Assembly (NCBI RefSeq): GCF_907165205.1
Contig: NC_058193.1
Coordinates: forward strand, 34,175,521-34,239,520
Origin: Coccinella septempunctata
Lineage: Eukaryota; Arthropoda; Insecta; Coleoptera; Coccinellidae
Direction: 5' to 3'
DNA length: 64,000 bases
The position numbers and the translations under genes are program-made. The notes beneath the pieces were generated by a model that saw nothing but the letters and a program-made list of their open reading frames with translations, made no database searches and had not been told where the DNA came from. Of the stretch, positions 46,024-57,014 are shown piece by piece. Each line of letters opens with the position of its first letter. Positions within the stretch are counted from its first letter, which is position 1.

Positions 46024-46922
46024 GACGTACAAATATTTTAAAAGTAGAGTCTTGAGGTCAAAAGAAACACTTCTTCCCATACCATTTTTTCCGATTCGGC
46101 CAAAGATATAGCCATTTGAAGTTTTTATAATGGGCTGTATCACCCCTAACAAAACAAAATTACCTTCAAAACATAGACATATAGACATGGACTGTGCCTT
46201 CCCTTTATATCTATGCATGAAATACGGTCAAAAAAAGTGACAGAGAGAAACGCAGAAACGCGGGAATGCAGTTGAATGAATTTTGATTGGTCCACACTCA
46301 CCTCTATGTGAACAAAAAAGAGACAGGTAAATTGCCGACGATCATTTCTCTCTTTCTATAAAATAGCCAATTTCATGCTGACATTGCTCAGTCCATGTCT
46401 CTATGTCTATGCTTCAGAATAACTAGCTCAATCTGTGACACTACACTTCTGTGGATCTTTTAAACAGAGTTGCATTCAGCCAAAGTACCCAATTTTTCAA
46501 ATTTCACAGATACTTTTTAATTTTTGAACATCAAATTACTGAAAAACGGCGCATCATATGAGAAAATATGAGGAATAGTTTCATTTCACAAAATGTTCGA
46601 ATATTCATTAGATAGCATCAACTTAGTGTCAAGAGTTGGGTTCTTGAATTTTGGTATTTTTATGATACGTAATGGTCATAACGAGAAAACTGGAAGACGT
46701 GGGTGATAGATTCATCAAATAAATGAAAAACTATGTTAAGAAATTCATTCCATTCGATAAAACCGTTTGTGAGAAACTAAAAATAACATTTTTTTATGGT
46801 TTTTCAACAGCCTGTATCTTTCGAACCGAAGCGATTCGGAAAAATGGTAAAGAAAAAAGGTGTTTCTTTTTACCTCAAGAATCTACAGTTGAAATATTTG
46901 TACGAAACCAAGACTCACCCTG
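46024..46922 (-). mobile_element. Family B MITE, minus strand, interrupted by hAT MITE copy 3
   Basis: Read on the minus strand, it starts CAGGGTGAGTCTTGG at 46922, passes through GTGATATAGATTC-like, ACCCACGTCTTCC and TTGGGTACTTTGGCTGAAT, and reaches the other terminal repeat near 46024. That repeat has lost its outer tip. The insertion at 46172-46411 lies within its right third. Confidence 0.85.
46172..46411. mobile_element. hAT-type MITE, copy 3, nested in family B
   Basis: 240 bp with the same tips as copies 1 and 2. The flanks are CTTCAAAA (46164-46171) and CTTCAGAA (46412-46419), an 8-bp duplication with 7 of 8 matches. The uninterrupted B reference has TTCTGAAG once at the equivalent place (about 14598), which shows the site before insertion. 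Confidence 0.92.
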
Positions 46923-47717
46923 TTGATGAGAAACTCGGATAAAATTTTGCTAACAGCGCCATCTCTTAAACGTCAGCAAACTAATCTCGTTTAATGTTTC
47001 GGGAGCGCCCTTATATACGGCCTTATCAGGTCATTATGATTTTATCCGAAAGTATACCCCGAAGAGTAAAATAACGCTACATAAATTTTCTCTTCATTGA
47101 ATTTATTTTCTCTGTCATTCATTCTTTTAATATTTATTGAAACAAACGAGCATAGCAACAAAACACACTCTGGAAACTGATCAAAATGAACGTCTTGAAA
47201 CAGACACTCCAGAAATAAATTGATGGAAGACGAATTTTGAAATTTCACAAAATCATTCATCGATCATTTTCCGGCCCGCTGTTTATGAAACAGCGTCGCA
47301 AATTGCGGAAATCGCGATCGAAATGGCTTTCCTCGCGGTGAAAACTTGATCGATAGCCGTCGAGAACGAGCCTTATTCGTATATTCAATCCGACTTATCG
47401 CATTGTGCGGAATCTAATCCGAGTTTTATCGTCGTCTTGTCATCGATTAAGGTCGTCTCTGATTGATGTTGCATGTTGTAACAAGCGCTCGGTACGAGAT
47501 CGTATATAATGTAGAAAGTGCATATCTGCCGCGTGTACGAGATTGGAAAATTCGATTCCTTTTTATCGTCGACTCATATCCTAGATCGATATCGATCGGC
47601 GATTAGATTAATCTATTCGAATGACAGATACAAGACACATAGGTAGACGGAATAATTGCTGTAGGATTTATTCGCTCATTTCGATGATCCCCTGAAATCG
47701 AACAAGATTATGGGGTA
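46923..47717. other. Gene-free stretch, nothing recognised
   Basis: Unique sequence, CpG-richer around 47270-47600. No gene recognised. Confidence 0.5.
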
Positions 47718-48925
47718 TATACTCCGTTCATATTTATTTTAGCAGTCAGTTGGCCATGAAATAATTTCCTCAAGTTTTTGTAACTAGAACGGAGAGAGGT
47801 TGGCACCCATGAAATGTCGTTAATGTCATGACGCCGTTGCCACAACTAAAATAAATTTTTATTACGAAAATGCCGAAAGTGATTGAAAAAAGAGACAGGG
47901 TTTCAGGAAGTGCTCTTTAGAATACGGGTCTGCTCATTCAAATAGTTATATTGATATTCTAAAATCCACGATACGTCAGACGGTAGCGAACATATTCAAT
48001 GTAAGAGAATTTATATAATGTTTCATCTGAATCTAAACGACTTATATTTCAGCTGAATATTTCCACAATCAAAAAGATTGTGAATGAAGAGGATGACAAA
48101 GAATTTCCTTCTGTTGGGAGACCCAAAAAAGTGGTGTCCTTTGAGAATTTTATGTTCGAGTGAATTAACACGAAAAGTTTACTCAAGGATTTTCGATGAA
48201 TGTCAACGTAGAAATAAGTTCCCGAAAATTGATTTTTCTATTTTTCATTTGAGTTGTCCTATACATTGTAAATGTCTCAAGGTACCAATAAATACCTAAT
48301 TATCATTATTATATCAATGTATTAAGATGAACAGCCACAAATACGCGCCAGTTGTCCTGTTAATTGTTTATTCATGTGAAATTTTTGTTCAAAGGTAAAG
48401 TTCATCAAGACTTGAAACTTCCTTCAATTCCTTTTACTTATATTGATGCAGGATGACTTTTGTTGAAGAATTTGACATTCTTGTAATTATCTGTTAATTT
48501 CTTCGGGAGATACCCATTCCCAACCACTGCATCATATGCATTTCATCTTCAGGTTAAATGTTTTGAAATCTACAACTGATGTAACGTATTCAAACTTTAG
48601 CCAAAGAAGATAACGAACATTAACTGTCCTCAAGCTAGTGCATATTATGATATTATACTGATCTCTTGTATTTTCCATGCAAATAACTGGATTTGGTATG
48701 CCTTCAATCAGTTTGTATAAACTTCAACTAAGTTCGTCACATATTTTCCGAAGAGATTCGACATAGTGATAAAATACAGAAACTTTTACGTAGAACGGCA
48801 ACATAGCGTTGATTTAAAACCCAAAAATGTTTTGACAAGCTTTATAACCTCACATTTTCGTACTATACAGAGTGATATGTGTCAAATTTCCATGGCCAAC
48901 CGACTGCTACAATAAAAGTGGAGTA
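47718..48925 (+). mobile_element. Element family F, copy 2 (1,208 bp)
   Basis: Starts TACTCCGTTCATATTTA and ends, inverted, TACTCCACTTTTATTGTAGC, with TA duplicated on both sides (47716-47717 and 48926-48927). It is close to copy 1 over its whole length and has fewer defects in the coding fragment. The conserved size in two copies shows that this shortened form was itself amplified. Confidence 0.9.
47870..48299 (+). pseudogene. Intron-split transposase N-terminal fragment (F copy 2)
   Basis: An ATG near 47870 opens MPKVIEKRDRVSGSAL and then a stop. A second block ending at 48000 reads ILKSTIRQTVANIFN. Then come GTAAGA at 48001 and TATATTTCAG at 48052, a 52-nt intron with consensus ends. After joining, the frame continues LNISTIKKIVNEEDDKEF..GRPKK, then shifts and continues with V.SRIFDECQRRNKFP. 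TVANIFNLNISTIKKIV fits the helix-turn-helix of Tc1-like transposases. No catalytic Asp/Glu region remains, so the product could at most bind DNA. Confidence 0.55.
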
Positions 48926-50257
48926 TAGTTGACAGCTTCGAGGCTTCCTAGGGCAATTCTTTTCATTTGTTCAAATATCTCGGTGATTTCTGTGTTCTTT
49001 TTCTCAATTCCCCAGTTATTATGAGTCTTTCCACTTGTCACACTTGACTATTCTCTTCTGCGTCAAGCTCACGAAAGCGTAAAGTCAAGAAACAGCCATC
49101 AACTAAACCATTTTTTACAACTGATTCTGAGACATCCCATGCACACAGCTAAACTTCAAAAAAGGCGAACGTATTTTGGTGTTTACGTTAAGGATATAAC
49201 CAAAAGAAAGGTAATCATAGATGTCGAGCTCTAAAATTCGGTTGAGGTATCAATAGTTATTGGAAGTTGTTCGAAATGTTAGGGATTCAGCTAGCACCAG
49301 TACAAAGACGATGAAGATGTGGAATTGAATGGAAGCCCAACAAAAGGAGTAGTTTTTAATGCGACCAATACAATGCAAGCAAGCAAGGGGATTGTGCATC
49401 TGCTTTCCTCTCTTATCTTACTTTTTCACGGATAAATTCGAACTTATTCGTGTTTCTCTACTTTAACAGCACCATTTCGATCGTAATTGGTCCAAATTGA
49501 AGAGTTTGGAGTTTCAAATTCCGATGTGACACTTTCGTATTAGTTGTATAGTATTATTCGAGTAAATGGATGATGGAAATGGATGAAATTGTAGCTACAA
49601 TAAGGGAATTATAGGTTATTACCCACAGTCATTAACAATATGGAATTCTCAAGCGATTTCTTTCGAATGAACATTAAACTAATGGAGCAATAACTGATCG
49701 GAAAGGGAAGCAAAAGACTCGGAATGTATATTAGTAAAAAATATTCTAGCTAGCCAATAAATAGAAAAAAGAAATTCCGCTGCACAGGGATTTCGGTAAT
49801 TCTTCCTACACACGAAAAAAGATGAAGAAACGGGCGTTTATCATTGGAAAATTGCGCAGGAAACGTTCCTTGCACAAAAAGTGTCTGTTCCATAAAATTT
49901 ATCATTCAAACATTGCTGGAGTAGGTAATATCCATGAGTTTACGAAATCTGTAAGGAATTTTACAGTGCAAAAAATGGATTCGGTGTAAAATCTATTTGC
50001 ACGTTTACAAGTGTCAAAATTTTCAGTTTGAACATTTACCGGTGAGAAGATATCGCCTAAAATCACGAAATGGACCCAACCGATGAGGATTGTCGTAAAA
50101 AAAAGCCAAGAATCAAAGATCTAAGGAAAAAATTCAAGATTATGTCAAATCTCTCACCTTCAAACGAATAATCCCAGCACTGCCGGTGAAGATATCCTCA
50201 GATCGTACCACTGATCAAACTAAAACAATAAATTTCTCGGGAATCCGACGAACGGGG
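48926..50257. other. Gene-free stretch, nothing recognised
   Basis: AT-rich unique sequence. No open frame of note and no repeat pair seen. Confidence 0.5.
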
Positions 50258-50560
50258 TGAGCACCTCCGCGAAAAATAAAACGGATCCTAGTTTCCGACA
50301 AAACTCCCGCAAAAAAAGCGTACCAGCGCTTCTATACCGCGTGCAAGTACGTCCACGCAAGAACCGCGCGACGCTGACTGGCCGGACAGCGATCGGTAGT
50401 CGAATCGGCGGCAGCGGGACCGGTGGGACGAGGAGGCAGCGTGCACGCGGCTCCCTTCCCTCGGGCCGATCGGAAATCCTATCTTCGATCGGGAAGCCCG
50501 CCAGGCGCGGACGTTTTTCTGCCGCAAGGGTGGCGACCTGTCACCTGTTGAGGGAGAATT
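50258..50560. promoter_or_regulatory. GC/CpG-rich island, possible promoter or first exon
   Basis: About 300 bp are strikingly rich in G, C and CpG compared with both flanks. Examples are AACCGCGCGACGCTG, GGCGGCAGCGGGACCGG and CGCCAGGCGCGGACG. Both strands are open across it (plus 50257-50562, minus 50288-50617), which such composition gives by chance, and the predicted peptides are low-complexity basic. A CACCTG E-box lies at about 50541. In insects such patches often mark promoters or untranslated first exons. No transcript direction can be given. Confidence 0.3.
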
Positions 50561-50561
50561 A

Positions 50562-51278
50562 GACACAAGCCGATTTTTTTGGTGATAGATTGGTTCTTTG
50601 CGAATGGAAAAAACCACATGTCATCCATCTACCGCGAGTAGTTTGATTTTTATGATTTTTTCCGCGAAGGTCCAAAATTTACGATTTTTCATCGACCAAA
50701 CTCGAAAAATAAATTTTTAAAAAAATATCTGTTTGCATATTCGTGTTCTACACCCTCGTATTAGTATGCAGTATAAATTTGGTTCTCATCGGAGACCAAA
50801 AATATTTTTAAAAAAATCGCAATTTTTGATTTTTTCGCGGAGGTCCAAAATTTACGATTTTCTGTCGACCATAACATAAAAAATAAATTTTTTAAAAAAT
50901 ATCTGTTTGCATATTCGTTATCTGCGCCCTCGAATTAGTCGATAGTATGAATTTGGATTCGATCGGAGACCAAAAAATTTTTTTTGAAAATCGCAATTTT
51001 TCCATACATATGTATGGAAAAATTTGAAAAATTTTCGATCTCTCCGATTTGCATCAAAATTTGAGTATTTACTGAATCGAGGGCGTAGATTACGAATATG
51101 CAAACAGAATTTTGCTGAGAGGATTAGTTTTCAAGTTATGGTCGATGAAAAATCGGAAATTTTGGACCTTCGCGAAAAAAATTATAAAATATGAACTGTT
51201 CGCGGCAGATGAATGAAAGTTGGTTTTTTCTATTCGCAAGGAACCAATATATCACCAAAAAAATCAGCTCATGTCCAG
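50562..51278. mobile_element. Long foldback (inverted repeat) around a 30-bp perfect palindrome
   Basis: The left side (from ACAAGC.GATTTTTTTGGTGATA at 50564) pairs with the right side (to TATCACCAAAAAAATC.GCT at 51278). The centre is 50995-51024, AATTTTTCCATACAT and its exact inverse. The left arm carries two tandem ~173-bp units (at about 50657 and 50830) sharing GGTCCAAAATTTACGATTTT and GTTTGCATATTCGT; the right arm carries one. No open frame. It is probably a foldback-type or MITE-derived structure, though no target duplication was identified. Confidence 0.8.
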
Positions 51279-51300
51279 TGCTTCTTTCCTGGCTGCTACA

Positions 51301-51645
51301 GCTCCTCAAATTCGAATAATGTTTTCGGAATTTTCCACTAAAATAGTTTTTTTTTTTCCAAACTACTGATCCAAGAGAAAATCTAATCACATATTCGTAA
51401 TCTACGACCTCGAATTAGTCAAAAAAATGACCCAAGTCGATATCGTTCGAAAAATAAAAAAATTTAGATTTAGAAGAATGTCGTCTGCTACGCACGCTCG
51501 CTTCCCGTTTTTACCCGCGCTCCACCAACGAAAAAAATTATTCATTCAGCTATATCGACGCGGGTTATTTTCGAGGTCGTAGATCACGAATATGCAATTA
51601 GGTTTTTTCTAGGATCAGTATTTTGGGAAATACATAAATCAAAAT
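51301..51645. repeat. Second, smaller inverted repeat sharing the same motif
   Basis: 51361-51420 (CTACTGATCC.AGA, CATATTCGTAATCTACGACC, TCGAATTAGTC) is inverted at about 51570-51633. The core CATATTCGT.ATCTACG.CCTCG matches the motif found three times in the neighbouring foldback, so the two structures belong to one repeat family. Confidence 0.7.
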
Positions 51646-52704
51646 TTCGAACTTTGAGGATTTGTAGCACTGGGATCGAATTTCGAGGATAATGGTCGCC
51701 AAGTTCTTGGAAATTTCAAGATCTTGTCTCGAAATTTGAGTTGTTTCAAGTTTCAAGAAAACATCTGTTGAATAGACTAAAAGGGAGTGCGGGAGACTTG
51801 ACTCATGCTATATCGGGAGACATATTCAGTGGTCCAAGTTTCCCGCACTGAGCTGAGATAATAGTTTGCTTCAAAAAAGAAAATTGAATAATAGAAATAA
51901 ATATAAAGAATATTCAAAGGTTCAAAATAATTAAAACATTTCGGAAATAAGGGAGAGAGACTCTGAAATAGAAAATATGTACATATTTGATACGTTGATA
52001 CCTCTGACGATGAAAACCTTGACATAGAGAATCATTGGTCATTGCAAATTGATTTCTTTCAATGTTTTTCCTGATAAACAAACTTATGGTTTAGTCCCTC
52101 TAGCCTACTGTTCAACTCTCTCATGGGTTAGGGAGACATGAGCCCATTTTTGGTTCGTAAAAAATGAATTGTTGTACTCAAAATGTTCATCTCAATATCA
52201 CTCTACTATCTATCGTTACCTATTTGGGCATGACATCTTCACGCAAAAAAATTAGTTGCTACACAACTTCAGAGTGAAAAAGGGTTCAACTCTCCCATAC
52301 TCCCCATATCAACTAACCACGGACTGTTCTGTTTTTCGTCCTAGGTCACATCATTTATTTCTAGGTGCACCTGCGAGTGGGATTCGACACATCCTCCGTC
52401 ATTTCCTATCTTACCAGTCCGTTTCGTCATTTTCGTTTCCTGTTTTGAATATCTGGGATCAATATCGGAATCTAGCGATACACGATATACGCGGCCGATT
52501 TATGATGGAGTCACACATCATTGAGCGTAGAAAATTTGACCCCGATCGGCAGGCATGATTGGTTTTACGTTCGTTCTCGGTAGCAGCGACTACATAGTGT
52601 ATATCTATCCGATTTGTTCGACGAAAAAATGAGAAAATAAGCTGCAGTCGCTACGGGCGGAGTTGCTTTGTCATCGGTGGAAACGGGGAACGGGAAAAGC
52701 ACTG
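51646..52704. other. Gene-free stretch, nothing recognised
   Basis: Unique sequence; the plus-strand frame at 52256-52558 (100 codons) has no recognised motif. Confidence 0.5.
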
Positions 52705-53384
52705 GAAATTGATAGGGGAAAATTCATGGCACATTACGGTCTTCATTTTTCGAGAAACTAATAATGCCATCAACTGCATTACTCTATCTTCTTTTGTTTT
52801 CGAGTTATGGGTCAAAATTAAAATTTCAACTTTGGTCATTATCTCCGTTTCTGTTTGAGCTAGGATGTTGAAATGAAAACTTTATACAGACACTTTTTTT
52901 ATAGCAATCCAGTGGCGTACTATGATTTTTTCCAACAGGTATATTTGCTGAGCTATAACATAAAGATGTACTTTTTTCTTATGAAAACAGCACTTTAAAA
53001 TGACGGTAAAAAAATGGCGATTCTTTCTGAATCAAATTGAACTACTGTTTTCATAAAAAAGAACAGAACTTTATGTTATAGCTCAGCAAATAAACCTGTT
53101 AAAAAAAAATTATAGTAAGCCACTAGATTGCTATCAAAAAAGTGTCTGTATAATGTCTTCATTTCAACATCCTAGCACAAACAGAAACAGAGATAATGAC
53201 CAAAGTTGAAATCGCCCAAATTTAAATTTTGGCCTATAACTCAAAAACAAAAGAAGATAAAGGAATGCAATTGATGGCATTATTAGTTTCTCGAAAAAAG
53301 GCGACATGAATGGTACATTCATTTTTCTCTATCTCGTTGGTTTAAAAAGTTGTAGTTCAGGTATCACCAATTTTGACCACCCTG
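52705..53384. mobile_element. Foldback element with ~280-bp arms and CACCCTG tip
   Basis: The left arm (about 52705-52992) and right arm (about 53040-53320) are inverted copies; landmarks are TCGAGAAACTAATAATGCCATC, GGTCATTATCTC.GTTTCTG and TATAACATAAAG. The loop is about 45 bp. The right side continues to a CACCCTG tip at 53384 followed by TA. The equivalent left tip is missing, so the copy is decayed on the left. Confidence 0.8.
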
Positions 53385-53386
53385 TA

Positions 53387-54503
53387 CACACGTCGGATAA
53401 AACGCAGAAATCAGATAGAACAATAGAAGATTGCAAAAGCTAAAAGGAACAACTTCGAGATCTAAGTATATGTGGATCTCCTACACTCTACCAAATTTTC
53501 GAATTCCACAGATATTTTTTGAAAATGAAATTATTCGAAATCGGATTATGAATAATCGAATTATTTATTGATTTCCCTCGGAGTTATCCAGAACTGCTTT
53601 TGCTAAGCAATGTTTCTGTGACTTCTATGTGACCCCTAACCCTTCCACACAGCTACAACAAGCATTCTTTCCAACCCTATCTCGAAATATCTCCCTGTAA
53701 CGAAATAAATTATCTGGAAGCAGAATTCGCCTATCTCGAGTGCAAGCAGCAATTGCGCAAATTTTAATAACGCCGTTCACATTGTGTTTCCGTAACCTTC
53801 GCGAACTTCTTACAAACAAAGTCTATATTAGCAATGCCGGGAAAATGCATATTTCATCGACAGGTATCTCTGCTATTTCTAATCCTAGAAAGTTTCCGAG
53901 CTATAAATAATTAATTCGTGAAATGGAATTGGCTCGGGCCTCGGGGCCTCGTATTATGCGAGTCCGATACTTCGCGGAAAGATATTCTGAGCGGCATAAT
54001 TTATCAATTCGAACGAAAATTAGGCTCGAAATGTCATGAACGTCATGATAATTAATGGGGAGGGGTGATGATTGCAATTTCCACGAAGATATTGCCGTCG
54101 TACCTCAACAGAAGGTTCATCATATCGAAAGTACTGACTGCTAAAACGCAGCAAATTTGTTTTTCACCCACAAATAGTCTCAAAATTAAGATAATAGCAT
54201 ATCTAGGCAGCCCTGTGTAAGGATTATTGTTAATTGCCAGTGGTCCCTGTCTTGTTTCTTCACTTACTTTTCATTAACCTGAATTCAAATGGATATTCTT
54301 CAGCGTTTTGCTTCCGTCGATGATTTTCCTAACGATTATTGTCCACAGAAGTCAATAATTCTTGTTTGACGATAAATTTATTCAAATATATGCATAGAGC
54401 TATTCCAGCTCAGTCAGACTACACAAATTTAAGACAGATTAACCCCGCTACTACTTCCTCATTGAATTCTGATGATCCATTCATAGGCTTTATTACTATT
54501 ATG
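53387..54503. other. Gene-free stretch, nothing recognised
   Basis: Unique sequence, CpG-richer near 53930-54010. The short open frames show no motif. Confidence 0.5.
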
Positions 54504-55668
54504 TACAGGGTGTCCGCAAGAAAACGACTAACTCATTTGTGTACAGAGTGGCAATACGAAGTTGACTTGAACACCATTCGACATTTGAATAGAGCTTAAG
54601 GAGACGCTAAATTAACGAACGCTGAGGTTAATAGGGCTATCGAAATGCTACAGGGTGGCCTAACTCAGGTTGTTGTAGCGGAAAGGCTCCAAGTCAGCCA
54701 AAGAGTGATATCTCGACTTTGGAATAGGTTCAGGGAGACAGGTTCCGTGTTGGAAAGACCAAGGCTCGGTGGGCGACGAAAAACAACACCTGCTCAGGAT
54801 CGTTTCATCACCGTTTCGGCGAGAAGAAACCCTACATCTAAGTGTAGAATGCTATGGAATACTCTTCAAAATGCAGATGGGGTCCAAGTTTTCATCGAAA
54901 CTATCAGACGACGTTTGAGAGAGGTGAATCTAGTATCTAGACGCCCATTAAGAGGAGTAAGACTGGAATGGACAGGGCAACATATCAATTGGAACGATCA
55001 ATGACGTAGTGTTCTTTTCACTGATGAATCCAGATATGGACGATTTTCAGATTCTCGAAGAATAAGGGTATGGACAATCCCACGCATACCCCGTAATCGT
55101 CGCTATGTCCAAGAAGTCCATCCATTCCGAGGGGGTAGTGTTATGGTATGGGCCGGGATATGTTTCAACGGGCGCACAGATCAACACATTTGTCCTGGGA
55201 ATATGACCGCCTTACACTATATGGAGCATGTCATTGACAATGTTGTGCATAATTTTCACGCTGCTATTGGTGAAACTTTTCAATTTCTAGACGATAACGC
55301 TAAACCGCACCGTGCAGCCATAGTTGAGAATGCGTGCGAGGAGCTTGGTATTCCACATTTACCAATACCTCCGCACTCACCAGATTTGAATTGCCTAAAA
55401 CAGGCATGGGATATGCTCCAAAGAAGATTAGTTAATCATCAACCTACCCCAGAATCCTTAAATGATCTGAGAAAGCTTCTACGCCGTTTATGGAACCAAA
55501 TTCCTCAAGAAATGTTCAACAACCACGTGTGTAGTATGCAAAGAAGATGTCAAGCTGTTATTGATGCCCGTGGAGGCCATACATTGTATTGACAGTCTTA
55601 AAATGCTTGAATTCTCTGGGAATAAAATTTCGTTATTTTACTCGATACTTCTTAACCACCTTGTATAC
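54504..55668 (+). mobile_element. Tc1-like transposon, nearly full length
   Basis: The left end TACAGGGTGTCCGCAAG and the inverted right end TACAAGGTGGTTAAGAAG form imperfect terminal repeats about 1.16 kb apart, each at a TA. The interior is a nearly continuous transposase frame. The spacing of ends and gene is normal for Tc1-like elements. Confidence 0.8.
54606..55592 (+). pseudogene. Tc1-like transposase, catalytically dead
   Basis: The enzyme would cut and paste its element at TA sites. The frame reads from about 54606 (DAKLTNAEVNRAIEML) through paired helix-turn-helix domains (LTQVVVAERLQVSQRVISRLW; RRLREVNLVSRRPL). A TGA at 55003-55005 then interrupts it, followed by the DDE domain: LFTDESRYGRF with the first Asp, GSVMVWAGI, FLDDNAKPHRA with the second Asp, and HSPDLNCLKQAWDML. 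The third catalytic residue, normally Glu 34 residues after the second Asp in a P-I-E-H-type motif, is Lys here (AAA at 55398-55400). No upstream ATG is obvious in frame before 54645. It is otherwise well preserved, so it died fairly recently. Confidence 0.9.
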
Positions 55669-57014
55669 GCTGCAGACCTACAGGCTAAAATTAATTTGCA
55701 ACTTGAAATCATATTAATATGAATTTTCATCACAAAAATCTTATTTTAACTATATTTTTTTGCAATTTAAATCAATATCCCCAACTCAAGTGGAGCAGTT
55801 TATTTATACGAATACGAATCAGAGACTCATCATGTATAGGCTGGTTTAAAATTTATGGGTAATTGAAGAAATTAGCAAAATTAAACTCTCGGTAATATTG
55901 ATTATGAAGAGATATAGACCCTTTAAATTTGGGTTATTCTGACTTTCCTCAGTGTCTTCTACACACCCCTAGCTTACGCACATTTACCAATGAATCCTCT
56001 CGTATACAGATAAGTCAAAAAAAAAATGTATTTAAAACTTTGTATGTAACTAAGAAGGGAAGAATATTATTGTACAAGTCGAAGAGTCACCCTGCATGAA
56101 TTAGGAATTGCGGATACCCTACATACCATTGGGTGGATATTTCTGCGCTTGTTCTAATTCATAACCAGTGCGTCCACCCATCCAGGTCTCGAACCCACCC
56201 AACGCTGCTCGTCTCTCATTAACGAAACAAATGGTCCTGCATGGCAAAATCGTCCTAATGGGCGATATCAATCTCGCCAGTATCGAGGAGTATCACGCGA
56301 TCCGACGCCTCTCTCATCCACACAACAACGACACGGCGAGAAGACACTCTCGCCCGTAACATGGCGCGTTTTAATCGATATGCCAATTAGGGCTAATTGA
56401 GGGAATAAAAACCGAATGAGAACCGAACTATGTCGCTACGGACCGCGATGATCGATGGCAGCCATCGGGGGAGTCGCTACTAACTTGATTGCGAACAATT
56501 TGTGGACATCGACTCCGGTTTTGATTTATCGGGAAGCTCAGGAATGCACCGGGTGAAAAATCGGCTCGGTTTCGTGCGTTAGGATACCGTTTAAATGCAT
56601 GAAAGTCGAAAGCGGAATAGCTTTCAGGTATCACTCCAATTTTGTGAGTGGAATGATCTGAATTGGGGTTCGCTGAACTCGAGGATTAGAACACGAAGAA
56701 AAAACATAAGCACAGCTGAAATTTTCACGAGAGCGAGTTTGATATAGGTAAAGGCCGGTCCACACTACTCGTGCTCGTGCTTGCGAGTAATGTAGATGAC
56801 AGCTAGAGCCGAGAGACAAGGGCACGAGCGAGCCTCACTAGCCTGTTGCTTGAGAGACAATCCATTCGGTTAATGCCATCCATGCAGGCTCTAGGGATTG
56901 AGAAAAGAAGCCGCTAAATGCAATAGTACGTGAGTCTCCAGAAATGGTTGGCCTTCAAACCTAACATATGCAGAAGCAAGTCCTGGATCCTCAACAAGGC
57001 TCCAAAGGAATGAG
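55669..57014. other. Gene-free stretch
   Basis: No gene recognised. A solitary family B right tip lies near 56065-56092 (TTGTACAAGTCGAAGAGTCACCCTG). CpG-rich unique sequence at 56160-56830 has open frames on both strands without motifs. Confidence 0.5.

Noticed and set aside
50257..50562. Basic 101-codon protein in the GC-rich island
   Set aside because: CpG-rich composition removes stop codons on both strands; the peptide is low-complexity.
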